Under the pieces are notes generated by a model. It did not search any database. It had not been told where the DNA came from and worked only from the letters and a program-made list of their open reading frames with translations. Made by a program: the position numbers and the translations under genes. From contig JABAKD010000019.1 of NCBI GenBank assembly GCA_012845835.1, positions 12,541,344 through 12,605,343 of the forward strand: 64,000 bases of DNA, given 5' to 3'. Source of the DNA: Undaria pinnatifida (lineage: Eukaryota > Sar > Phaeophyceae > Laminariales > Alariaceae). Positions 55,201-63,950 of this stretch are shown here, piece after piece. Position 1 is the stretch's first letter. Each line of letters begins with the position of its first letter.

Positions 55201-58200
55201 CAACCCAACCCAACCCAACCCAACCCAACCCAACCCAACCCAACCCAACCCAACCCAACCCAACCCAACCCAACCCAACCCAACCCAACCCAACCCAACC
55301 CAACCCAACCCAACCCAACCCAACCCAACCCAACCCAACCCAACCCAACCCAACCCAACCCAACCTAACCCAACCCAACCCAACCTAACCCAACGAAAGC
55401 ACGAACTATGTTGCCGTGCCGCTAGTGGACCCGACCACCCCCCACCTACGCACCCCTCCCTTTCCACCGAGAACACCTCGCAAGAATTCGACCCCCCCCC
55501 CCCCCCCCCCGCTCTACCACCCCACGCATTCCACCGCGAAACGCCTTGCAGGGGTTCGAAGCGGGGCTTGAACTCTGAGATCACCGAGCCGGACAGCCAG
55601 CTCGAGAGGCAAAACTCGCAGTGTGAGTTTACGGGCGAATTGGGCACCCCTCATCGCCGCCATTGGAGCTACGAGAACCTGGCGGCCGTTCCGGGCATGG
55701 CCGCAGCCTTCCGAGCTTTCGCGTTCAGGGCTCTCTGCGAGGAGTCCGTGGTGTTCCTGGAGGAGGTTTCCAGGTGCGTGTGGGCGGGGGTTGGGGGGGA
55801 GGCGACCCCACGCCTTTGCAACTGGGAACCCTTTTGGGTGACAATTTACTTGAAGTTAATATGGGGAGGGTTTTGGGGGCTCTAAAGGGGTTAAAAAATC
55901 CCCAAATGAGCAAAACGAAAACGCCGTCGCACCACGGTCTCGTTGAAAAATATACTAAAATGTTTTAAAGAAAGCAGACACCGCTACGTACGACCCTGTC
56001 GAAAAGGCCCAACTAAAGGGAACACAAAACCAAAGACCCCGACTCGTTCTCGTTGAAAACTAATACGAGTATAAACAACTCAAAAATTCGCGGCTTTTGG
56101 GCTTAAACCATCCCCTATCCCCGGCGGTGCAAATCTTCCCATAACCCAGTGAAAACCCCGTGTATTTTGTTTTTTCATGCACGGAGAAGTCGAGACGCTT
56201 AAGTCGTTATCTGCCATAAGTACGCGACATTTGGTCCTCAAACACAGTAAGAGATCTGTACTTTTCTACAGATGTGTGGGGACACCGTGGAAACCCGGGG
56301 ATATTTTGTTGTTGTTCCTGGTTTTCTCCGTAACTCGCGTACGTGGCAATAGCCCTAAGCACATTGTCGGATGGCAAATGTAACAATACCTGTAGATGAT
56401 TTGGCATGCATATGATGCTCGTACGCGTAAATGTTGTTCTTGAATTGCCGTACAACCTATGATATATCGCTGACAAATAGACGGTCAACTGACGCGTTTG
56501 CCCCTGACGGGCGGGCACGTGGCTGTCACATGTAGGGCAGCGTGTTTTCGGTCCCGGTTCTGGAGAAAACGCGGTTCGTGAAGGCTTTGGGTGACAACCC
56601 CCTGAATAGAAACGCCTTGCTGGAAAACCCCCTTTGTTTTGTGCGTTTTCTCAGTGGGGGGATGATAGTCCATCGACCCCCCGCTACCGCCATTGTTGGC
56701 GATAGCTGTTCTTGAGTATGGCTACGGTGGGCTACCCGATTCAAGATCACCCCGTGACAAGCCGAAGCAGGCGCTCATAACGCTATTACAAGTGGAAACC
56801 CGTTTATGGGGAGAAATTGCTTGGAAGTAGTATAGGGAGGGGGTTGGGGGTCTCCAAAGGGGGTTATCGCATTTCTTTTATATGTAATGGGAAATATACC
56901 AGTGGCATGTTTTTTGGTATGGCGAGATATGCCGATTTAACCGCTCTTAACGTCTGTACAACTGGAAACCCGTTTTTTGGTACATTACTTGGATTTAGTA
57001 TAGGGAGGTGTTTTGGGGCTCTAAAGGGGTCAAGTCTCGAATGCTCTTGACCTGGGCGCTCTTGAAACGGGGCTCCCACCGCTGTATCACAATTTTTTTC
57101 GTATTAAAAGTTCGGTCGCATTCAAAACCTGTCTGCGGCTAACAAGTAAACGCTGATCGTGTGGGGTGGCAGGTATCAAAACGGGGATTACTCCGTTTGT
57201 TCTCCCGCCACCCGTAACCAAAAGAGTGCATTTTCAGCCATCGTGGCGAGATTTATCGCGGACGGCTCGGCCGACGAAGTGAATATCAGGTAAGCAGAAT
57301 ATGGAGGCGGAGGCGGGGGAGAGAGCGGGGGTGGTGAGGTGTCGGAAGGGATATGGGTAAGCTGAATCCTTGGTCGTTTATTGTTTTCTACGGCCGTTGA
57401 TCACTGGTCATTGGTCGTTGGTCGCTGGTTCTTGATCCTTCGTCGATGATCCTTCGTGCTTGGCCATTGATTCTTGATTCTTGATCCTTGATGCTTGGTG
57501 ATCTATTTTCCTTGGTTTTTGGTTGTTGATTCTTGGTCGTCGATCCTTCATCCTTGATTCTTGATTATTGATCACTGTTCGTTGATGAGTCGCACTTGGT
57601 CCTTGGTCGTTGATCATTGGTCCTTGGTCGGGGGTCGTTGACCCCTGGTCGTTGATCCTTAGTCCTATATCGTTGGCATTTGATCCTAGGTCGTTGATCC
57701 TTTGTCCTTGGTGGTTGATCCTTCTTGCGTTGATCATTGGTCTTTGGTCGTTGATCCTTGGTCGTTGGTCGTTGGCCATTGGCCCTTGATCGTTGATCCT
57801 TTGTCATTGGTTGTTGATCAGTGGTCCTTGGTTGTTGACCCTTGGTCGTTGATTCCTGGTTCTTGGTTCTTGGTTGTTGATCCGTGGTCCTTGGTCGTTG
57901 ATCTTTGGTCCTTGGTCGTTGGTCTTGTGGCGCGATAGGCAGTAAGGGCATTGACGGAGCTGGATGCGACGGTTGGTTTTCCGGACCGCTGGTGTGCATA
58001 ACCGCATGCGCATTTTATGAGATCGGAAGATATACATCTGGTTGAAGGAACACACGTATGTTGTCGCCGAATGTGGCGTTTTTTTCCGGTATCCAGCGTA
58101 AGATGCTCGGTACGCTCGTACATCAAATATTAGCAACTGTATTTGGGCCTTCTCTCCTTTATCTGACAACGCCGTGGTGGCTTGAAGAGTGAGAAAAGGC

Positions 58201-59288
58201 CTCCGTTGTCGCCGCCTCCGCGGCTTTTACAACGCCTTTACCCCCGTTTCCGTTGTGTTGCGCTCTTTTTGTCGGTGTGGTCACGCAGCTGGGGCGATAA
58301 AAAGCAGATATTGGAGCTGAGCCGTTCCGATGCGGAACTCTTCGACACGCTGGATCCGGAGGAGAAGAGGTGATCCTTCGAACAAAACAGAAGTAGGAGA
58401 CACCCGCATCGACCCCCCTCCCCCCGCGCCGTCGCCGCCAACGCTCTTCAATAGGAGCCCACCAATATCGCGCTCCGTTCTCGGGAATGGTACTTACCAC
58501 GAAATCCGGCACGTGCTGGAGACTATAACCTGCTTAGGAGGTTCACGGTATACATGTTGAGTATATATGTATCAATCTGCACGATCTCGAATACGTTTGA
58601 CGGGTGTGATCTGCACATCACGGCCCTTGCGCCAGTTTCATAGCGGCAAATATGGGGTCTAGGTGATCTGTGTGATCTGTGTGGTCTATATGGTCTAGCT
58701 CGTGATCGATGTGCCCGAGGTGTGCTATTAACTCCGATACACTCCCTGGCTATGTTTGGCTTCGATAAACTCCCTTGACTAGCTTTTTTTGCGGCGGCAA
58801 AGGAAAAATATTACTCCGTATTATGTATAACGCAGCTTGCAAAGAGGAGTATCGACTCTAAATTTATCGAACTCAACAGCTGACGTGTTTAGAAGATTTT
58901 TTTTCAAGTAATAGCATATTAGATTTTGACTCATGAACAATTACTAAAAACGAGCGACCGGTGTAGTACGCAGCTTCCAGAGATGAGCATCGACCCTAAA
59001 TTCGTCGAACTCACAGCTGACGTTTGTTACCGCAATTTTATTATATATCTTGACTGTTTTTTTTTTGCGCCGAAACTACAAAAAACCAAACTGCACAGGA
59101 CCGTTTTTGGAGATGCTTACAACGAGATCCGACACGTCCTGGAGACGAACCTCCTTCTGCGGTTCACGACAACGCAAGAGTTCAAGGACGAGGAACTCAA
59201 GGGGGAGAGCGCCAGCAGAAGCTTCGATGCGTACGCCGGCCCTCAAATCGTTGCGGCTTCGTACGGCGATTTCGTGGAGCAAGCGTAG
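43222..59288 (+). CDS. Seven-transmembrane receptor fused to an RGS domain (11 exons)
   Basis: RGS proteins speed GTP hydrolysis by G-alpha subunits; a 7TM-RGS fusion at the plasma membrane (the AtRGS1 type) couples a receptor to G-protein shut-off. Exons: 43222-43638, 44347-44457, 45331-45431, 49416-49622, 50258-50328, 50979-51081, 53362-53460, 55552-55773, 57173-57289, 58289-58369, 59099-59288. Every junction is GT-AG with matching phase, giving 572 aa. Hydrophobic segments lie near residues 102-126, 140-163, 179-195, 211-227, 256-279, 288-302 and 325-345. The RGS domain spans about 409-545, with VVFLEEV, DEVNIS and NEIRHVLE at the expected helices. The ligand is unknown. Exon 1's true start is uncertain. 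Exon 4 could instead begin at 49536, losing one segment, and an exon might hide in the 4-kb intron 3. Introns hold many repeats. Confidence 0.82.
43620..44045 (+). repeat. Repeated exon 1 end in intron 1, with satellite piece
   Basis: GACGTGTACAAGGT at the end of exon 1 (43618) is repeated after a CCGCAG at 43686, as GGACGTGTAG near 43798 and as GACGTCTACAG near 44030, each preceded by TTTCCCGC/TTCCGC. A GGCACTACTCCGCACACTGC satellite piece (43840-43960) lies between them. Confidence 0.6.
44690..44800. repeat. GATCTAG minisatellite, single unit
   Basis: TGATGATCTAGATATTTCAGG ... TAGCTCATGTTACCC ... GAGAGCCGTAAGATCTG. It matches the last unit of 53600-53990. Confidence 0.65.
45836..46008 (-). 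other. Unassigned open frame in intron 3 of the 7TM-RGS gene
   Basis: A minus-strand frame starting ATG at 46008 reads through non-repetitive sequence (PGMSGFMWFDDLFDRLSS within it) to a CTCCCTCCCAG at its end. The composition looks coding-like, but I recognise no family and find no partner exon. It may be a fragment of an inserted gene. Confidence 0.2.
46152..46400 (-). mobile_element. SINE-like retroposon split by a nested MITE
   Basis: The 3' end CATCCTCCGGCGGATGGGGA at 46162 and the body from GCTCACCATAGCACACTTCC to GCTAGCTGGCGCATCC match 8955-9190. Between them, at 46192-46281, sits a MITE flanked by TTAA on both sides. Confidence 0.8.
46192..46281. mobile_element. TTAA-type MITE nested in the retroposon
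   Basis: TTAAGCC...ACTGGAAACCCG to GGGGGCTCTAAAGGGGTTAA, inserted where the intact retroposon reads AAAGCTTTAGCTCACC. TTAA at both edges supports a TTAA target-site duplication. Confidence 0.8.
46723..47180 (+). repeat. Two 57-bp repeat copies (46723-46779 and 47124-47180)
   Basis: Both run ACGCAGCTTGCAAAGATGA (GCGCAG in the second) to GG(G)CGTG / GCTGACGT. The sequence between them is AT-rich and shows nothing recognisable. Confidence 0.75.
47372..47700. repeat. 160-bp tandem repeat with GACCC-rich units
   Basis: ACTGGGTGGCCTGACCCGTC recurs at 47373 and 47533 (period 160), followed by GGAGGCTT, GAGCTGACCC and CATTTCGATCGCACC. Related single copies lie at 52740-52920 and, inverted, 62480-62690. 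Confidence 0.8.
48745..48960 (-). repeat. Inverted copy of the 29870-30160 repeat
   Basis: GATGCCGTTCCGATGTAAATCG, with GGATATTCG on the minus strand, matches 29690-30160. Confidence 0.65.
49150..49380. repeat. GATC-rich minisatellite
   Basis: Repeated GATCTGT, AGATCAT and TAGATCA words at roughly 25-30-bp spacing directly before exon 4 of the 7TM-RGS gene. Related to 53600-53990. Confidence 0.6.
49750..50035 (+). repeat. GGCACTATAG satellite, about 80-bp unit, three and a half units
   Basis: Units run CGGCAACCGGCACTACTCCG, CACACTGCCACTGT, GTGCCAAGCG and TTTCACCGGCACTATA. It lies in intron 4. Single copies occur at 7795 and 43840. Confidence 0.85.
50410..50530. repeat. (CCCTA)n pentanucleotide array
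   Basis: About 22 CCCTA units with a few CCCTG/CCCCA changes, in the intron after exon 5. It is a TAGGG-type pentamer, not the TTTAGGG heptamer, so I do not read it as a telomere. Confidence 0.9.
51150..51620. repeat. Dispersed family with GTGGTCTAGTG and TTAAGAGC blocks
   Basis: CACTACCCACTAGACCAC repeats around 51430-51500 and again near 51970-52050. GGGTACCCCGATTTAAGAGC and GCGGCCAACTCGGTATATCC recur near 51175, 51540 and 51770, and inverted near 56730 and 56920. All copies are intronic. Confidence 0.65.
51654..51740. mobile_element. TTAA-type MITE
   Basis: GTTAACGCCTTTACAACTGG to GGGTCTCTAAAGGGGTC. Confidence 0.7.
52375..52487. mobile_element. Foldback MITE with 20-bp inverted ends, copy 2
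   Basis: The left end AGGCCAACCCAACCCACGAA is the near-exact inverse of the right end TTCGTGGGTTGGTTGGCCT, with AATGGGTTAGAA / TTCTAATCCATT continuing the stem. It can fold almost end to end. Family partner at 26747-26876. Confidence 0.8.
52740..52920. repeat. GACCC-rich dispersed repeat copy
   Basis: CTGACCCGACCCAACCCGACC and GACCCGCGGGCCGGGGCATG blocks match the array at 47372-47720. Confidence 0.65.
53487..53575. mobile_element. TTAA-type MITE just after exon 7
   Basis: GTTAACCCCATTTAGAGCC to TTGTAAATGCGTTAA, 27 bp downstream of the exon 7 donor. Confidence 0.8.
53600..53990. repeat. GATCTAG minisatellite, about 120-bp unit
   Basis: TGATGATCTA(GA/CA)T...GGAAGATCTG...GATCTAGCTC units, and CGCGCTTGTGACAGTT repeated at 53747 and 53852. 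It includes GGATCTCTTGACGATCTAG. Confidence 0.75.
54079..54170 (+). repeat. Dispersed repeat with CCGTAGTCGTATGACCATAG
   Basis: Contains GACCCTCGCATCCCTGCTATG and CACGTCGGGTTTTCACC. Other copies: 60192-60245, 60594-60930 (three in tandem) and 5815-5925 inverted. Confidence 0.7.
54585..54656 (+). other. tRNA-Glu-like sequence, degenerate
   Basis: A 72-base stretch with GTGGTCTAGTGGTTA (box A, as in tRNA-Glu) and GCGTTCGATTCCC (box B) at tRNA spacing. The anticodon and T stems do not pair and the acceptor pairs only partly, so it is a tRNA pseudogene or SINE head, not a working tRNA. Confidence 0.5.
55018..55112 (+). repeat. Partial copy of exon 8 with its acceptor
   Basis: TTTCCACCGCAAAAAACTGC...CTCGCAG then GAGATCACCGTGCCGGATAG and CAGCTTGAGCGCCAAA parallel the true exon 8 start (55530-55615) but with a frameshift and stop. 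A shorter third piece is near 55455-55490. Both lie in intron 7. Confidence 0.8.
55110..55395. repeat. (CCCAA)n array, about 55 units
   Basis: A near-perfect CCCAA/TTGGG pentamer array begins where the exon 8 partial copy breaks off. The Pro/Thr/Gln/Asn and Gly/Trp/Val/Leu frames across it are artefacts. Confidence 0.95.
55811..55894. mobile_element. TTAA-type MITE just after exon 8
   Basis: TTGCAACTGGGAACCC to GGGGGCTCTAAAGGGGTTAA, about 40 bp after the exon 8 donor. Confidence 0.75.
56779..57034. mobile_element. Two TTAA-type MITEs (56779-56866 and 56947-57034)
   Basis: Both have ACTGGAAACCCG/AGTGGAAACCCG at the left and a TCTAAAGGGG-like end at the right, in the same orientation within intron 8. 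Confidence 0.75.
57390..57925. repeat. Degenerate TTGATCCTTGGTCG minisatellite
   Basis: About forty 7- or 14-base words of the type TTGATCCTTGGTCGTTGG in intron 9. Long frames on both strands are repeat artefacts. Confidence 0.9.
58452..58552 (+). repeat. Degenerate copy of the last exon of the 7TM-RGS gene
   Basis: CACGAAATCCGGCACGTGCT and GGAGACTATAACC correspond to the last exon (59127-59158), with the peptide HEIRHVLET against NEIRHVLET. A CAATAG acceptor-like site precedes it, but a small insertion and an early stop break it. It lies about 90 bp after exon 10. Confidence 0.8.
58830..59022 (+). repeat. Two 57-bp repeat copies before the last exon
   Basis: 58830-58887 and 58968-59022, both ACGCAGCTT...AGCTGACGT. 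The second keeps MSIDPKFVELTADV open in frame. Confidence 0.8.
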
Positions 59289-60085
59289 CGGTGGGTGGCG
59301 GAGAGGTGTTGTAAGTTGTTGTTTCCGTTTTTACCGATTTTTTTTTCCCGTGAATGAAACCGCCACGAGCCGCCGTCGGTACAGCCAGAGAATTGGAGCG
59401 AGGTACTGGTGTAAAAGCTGTTACGGTTGCTTCTTGTGGTGGCTTTTGACGGCGGTGGAGATTTGGGGGATAGCTCGGCTTCAGCGGGAGCGGTGGCGAT
59501 GACCTGTATGCTGGCCCTTGAGTGGTGGCGGCTTCTTGTATACGTCGACTTCGTAGAGCAAGCGTTGCGACGAAGAGCAAGGTGTTTTGTTGTTATTACG
59601 ATGGTGATTTTTTTGTTCCGTGGGAAGTGGAGGAGGACGGGGGGGGTGGAGGGCCGGGGGGGCGGGGGGGGGGGCTCGGAATCAGCAGAGGCGATTATGC
59701 TGACGCGTGTTAGGGCCTGCAAGTGGTGGCGGCTGCTCAAGGCGATTTCGTGGATCCCCCGGGGCTTCGGCAAAAAGTATGGTGGCTTAATGTTTCTTGC
59801 TGTTGTGTTTGGTTGGGGTTTTGAGAGGCGGGGGGGGGGTCGGGAGGGGGAGGGGGTGAGCAGCGTGTTCGCTGTTCTTCTCCGTGTATGTCTTGTGTCT
59901 CGTTGGCGTTTTGGCGGGGGGAGCGATGGTGGGGGTGAGGGGAGCTCTTGGCAGCAGCAGAAGCGATGATGTTGACGCGTGTGGTGATCCTCCATGTGGA
60001 GATGGCTAAGCACGGCGACTTTGGAAGAACCAACGTAGCGGCTGGGGTCAAGGTGTTTGTTGTCATATTGATTTTTTTGGCTCGA
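59213..60085 (+). repeat. Four diverged tandem copies of the last-exon end
   Basis: The exon end (GCGATTTCGTGGAGCAAGCG, stop at 59286) recurs near 59540 (GACTTCGTAGAGCAAGCG), 59745 (GGCGATTTCGTGGAT) and 60017 (GGCGACTTTGGAAG). Each is preceded by an AGCAGAAGC / GATGCTGACGCGTGT-like block at about 200-270-bp spacing. Later copies lack the stop at that point. Confidence 0.7.
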
Positions 60086-60191
60086 TGGTTTGTACGGGGA
60101 GTGGCGGTGGTGGGGTATACCGCAATAATACCTGTTGGGTGGCCGTTTAACTTTCCCCCGGGGGGGAAAGGGGGGGGGCGTAATCATTGTA

Positions 60192-60930
60192 ATGCATGGC
60201 CGTAGTCGGTAAACCCGTAGACCCTCATATCCGTACCATGGGTGGGGGAGGGGAGGGGGGCGGGGGGGGCCCTTTCGCGGGCGGTTTGCTAAGGTGTCGT
60301 GTTGGGGGTAAATTTAGATGGTGCGTGCTGTTTCCCCTCCCCGTCTTGTTTTTTTGGTGATGTTTGTTTCTATTTTTTGTTTTTGTTTTTTCGAACAAAA
60401 AAAAACGGCTTTCAACTTGAATATATCATACGAGTTGTGTCCGTATTGTATCGTGTTGCGTAAATCGGGTAAGAACAAAATAAAACGGTTTAATTCGTTG
60501 CCGGCCCAAGGTTTGGTCGAATCAGCAGAGCGTGTTGCGGAACAGAGGGGGGAATCATGGGAGGGGGGGAGGGGGGGGGGGGGGTACTCATTTCATGCAG
60601 ATCCGTAGTCTTAAGAACGCAGACCCTCGCATCCATCCAATACCGAGACGGAGCACGTCGGGCTTCGATCGACCAGACAGGAAGGGGTGTGATTATTGGC
60701 ATAGGTAACCGTAGGCGTATGCCGATAGACCGTCGCATCCCTACAGTACCGGGAAGAGGCACATCGGTGTTTCACCGACCAGGCAGGCATTGCTTGAATC
60801 GGGGGGGGCGGATGGGGGGGGGGGGGGGGGGGTAGTCATATCATGCATGGCCCTAGTCCTATGATCATAGACCCCCGCACCCGTACCATGCCGGGCAAGA
60901 GCACGTTGGGTTTTCACAGACCACTTAAGT
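60192..60930 (+). repeat. Tandem and single copies of the CCGTAGTC/CATAGACC repeat
   Basis: 60192-60245 (partial), 60594-60685, 60706-60795 and 60838-60930, each CC(G/C)TAGTC...TAGACC(C/G)...CACGTCGGG-like. G runs lie between them. Confidence 0.7.
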
Positions 60931-63384
60931 GGGGGGGGAGGATAGATCTCGTGGTTGGTTTTAATATTTTCCATTTGGCGTATGGTGTCGCGCGGATCTA
61001 GGAGCACAACACACACCTACACATCTACGCCCGTTTACTTTGGCAGGAGCCCGGGGCCGACGTCGCCGTATATACACCCGGTCACACGGGCGTGAGATGT
61101 ATGGAAACTTTTTTTTTCTAGGGATTTGTCTGATGCGTTCAGGGCGTCGAGGCCCCAGTAGAGCAGGCTGGTCACCGAGAAAGGCCGATGCTCGGAAAGT
61201 TCGGGTATTCGTTTCTCGCTTCCCCGTGAAGCATCTCTTCGCTTTTTTTTTGGTCCGTCGCTTTTCTAGATGACATGAGCAGGAGTAGACGTGCCAGGCG
61301 ACATGTCAAGCAAGGAAAAACGCGCACTCTTGACCGTGTAGGGGCGAGTGTTCTATACTAAAACCTTTGAGTTTGGGTGGCAAGTCAAGGCGATTCTTCC
61401 TGGACTTTTTTATCAAGGGGTAAAAGTGCCGTGTATGTATGTCCTGGCGTCGTTGGCAAGGTCAGAAAGGCGGTAGCAGGGAACGGAGACGCGATGATGA
61501 GGCGGGCATGATGGGGGTTTTCGTTAATTGGCTTACTCGTGCTCCATGTCAGCCCTTCTTCGCCTTTGGTACGGGAAGGAAAAGCCGCGCTGGTCATGTG
61601 AGGACCGAGTCTTGTTGCCTCGTGTACGAGCACGCGCAAGACCAAAGCTTTTTACGATTCTAGCGCCGCTGTTTTATGTTCATGATATACCACGATGGAC
61701 GTAAATGTAAATACCGTTTGGTATTTACGCTAGTACACTAACGGTTCTTATGTTTATATCCATAGCGGAGTCTCACTTGTGTTTCTCGTTTTTTTCGGAG
61801 GCGTGTTTTCGTTGTATGTAGAGTAAAACGGGCAGCCCCCGATGGCGTGCATGTGTCTTGTTTCTAAATTGTAGTTTTCCGGTGTAAATGAGGCCTATTG
61901 GGGGGGGGGGGGGGGGGGGGGCATGGGGGGGGGGGGGGGGGGGGGCATCATGGAAGGGTCGGTAGTGGTTTCGAATCGTTAGGGACGGGTTGTCGTTGGT
62001 TGTATTGCAAGCCCTTCTGCACGTACGTACACACATAGGTGCGAGCCGACTTTTTCTGTTCGCCGCCGCGAGTGAGCCTACTTTCGTTTTTCTCTTGATG
62101 TTTGCTGTCGCCGAAAAACAGGCTTTTGACGCCGCACACATGAGGACGGGCAGGCTTTCCATTTGGGCCCCGCGAGTAGCTTACCATCATGCGTGGCTTC
62201 ATTTTTTTGTGTTGGCGAAAAAGAATACTGCGCTGTACTTATGTGCCAACTTTGGTGTGTCCCTTGCGTTTTGCTGTTGGCAATAAATGTTGAACGAGTG
62301 TGTGCCCTGTGTACCCAGTACCATAGGCCGTTGGGGGGGTTGGTGCTAGTACTACTCCAAAAACAGCGCCCCACACTAATTCTAAGTACGTTTCCCCCTC
62401 AAAAAATGTGTGGAAGTTATGCAGGGGTTTCCGAAAAACCGTACAACCTTTCCGGGATTGTTTTTATGCGGGGGTTTTCACGATTCGTGACCCGGCCCGC
62501 GGGTCGCGTCAGGAGGATTTCAATGTCTCGCGGATCGAGTCGGGTTTGGTTACGTGGTGTACGAAATCTCACGGGTTGGGTCGGGTCGGGCCGGGTAGGG
62601 CAGGGCCTGGAGGCTTTCAATTGTCACGGGTCGGGTCGGATCGGGTCGGGTCGGTCTGGCCCAATGAGACGTAGCCCGACCCGTAAAGAATCATGTTTTT
62701 TTTTTGCGTCTTTTGTGTTTCCCATGCGTGTGTGGTGTGGTAGCTTCCCAGTTCCTCGAGTAAAAATATTGCCTTGTCTGTCTGACCCTCCCCAGTTCTG
62801 ATGCCCAGGACCTTTGTACGCAGTTGTTTTTCCGCGACCCCTATAGCTAGTAGAGCGCTGGCGGGGTCAAGCGGACGGGCGCTACCCTAACCGCGTGTGT
62901 ATGGCATGAATGGGGGTTCGTGGGCGGCTTGTTGTGGCCGTTACGGGGAAACGTAACTGAACAAGGGTCTGTAGGCGGCTTGTTCGTGGATGGACGGGAC
63001 CCCCACGTTCCGTGGACATTGTAGAAGGTGACCGATAGGCCGACCTTGCGCGCGCCTTTAGGAAGCGTCGAGCATCCCCCAAAAGCGTGCGGATTACCCC
63101 CCGTTCTGCAAGCTAGGCGTGTGTTTTTTTCTGCTTTCGAAGATGTACTTCCTAAGGCTCTGCCGTTTGCGGTTTGCCGATGCTCTGTGGATTTGGCGTC
63201 ATAGCTGGTTTTGTAGAAGGAGCTCAGATGGTGAGCCCTTTGCCCACCTTGGGGCCCATCTTCTAGGTCGGCGGCGCTGGCGGATCCCTTCCACCCGTAT
63301 TAGTGATTATGTAGGGGGCACGCAGCTGATCGAGGGTCGCGGCTGGCGGCCTGTCGTGATGTTCGCGGGACACCCAGCAAGACC
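60931..63384. other. No gene recognised; poly-G runs and repeat pieces
   Basis: Long G runs are at 61898-61945. 62480-62690 is an inverted GACCC-type repeat. GTCAAGCAAGG...CTAAAA text near 61300-61370 recurs near 63650-63720. A MITE remnant lies near 62345-62410. Short frames have no motif. Confidence 0.5.
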
Positions 63385-63560
63385 CCGGGGCCAGCATCGC
63401 TGTTCACCCGTAAACGCGCGGCTGTGGTGTTCATGGTAGCTTGCAGCACGAGCCAGGTTCGGGGCCAGCATCGCCTACACCCGTACACCCGCGCTTTTGT
63501 GGTACTTTTGGTGGTGCACGCATCTCAACGCCGGGACCAGCATCCCGTTACGCCAGTCAC
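63385..63560. repeat. Short tandem repeat, about 75-95-bp unit
   Basis: GGGGCCAGCATCGC(T/C) with CACCCGTAAACGCGCG-like text recurs near 63387, 63461 and 63534. Confidence 0.55.
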
Positions 63561-63950
63561 GCCGCAAAGATATATATCCCAGAGGAGGGAGGCCCCTCGA
63601 CCCCACGTATTCCTGTCAGAATGTATGTACGAGGAAATGTGTCAAGAGCATATGTCAAGCAAGGGGAGGGGGGGACGCTGTCAAGGGTGGAAGGCCGAGT
63701 GCTCCACACTAAAATTCAGTAGTTTGGTGTCGTTCACGGCAAGTTTGCCGTCTGTGGCGGGATGAGAGTGCTGCGCCCTGGTATGTGTCCGAGTAGCGAC
63801 CGGGTGCTGATGCACTCCGACTTTATTTTTTGGGGGGTCGCCGCTGTCGTCGTGTTGTTCCCTTCCTCCCTTTGTTTTTTTTTTCTCTTTGCCTGTACAG
63901 GCCTTAACCGTTTTTTGAAGTGCAAAAGTTTTCCAGCAGTAAATTCCAAG

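Noticed and set aside
55097-55885. 262-codon frame with a Pro/Thr/Gln/Asn repeat
   Set aside because: The repeat is the CCCAA array. Only the part from 55552 is a real exon (exon 8), entered through its own splice acceptor.
57390-58000. Frames of 120-144 codons rich in DQRP repeats
   Set aside because: They translate the TTGATCCTTGGTCG minisatellite in intron 9.
5243-61945. CRISPR-like arrays among the many short tandem repeats
   Set aside because: The genome is eukaryotic, the units are directly adjacent or degenerate without unique spacers, and no cas genes are present.
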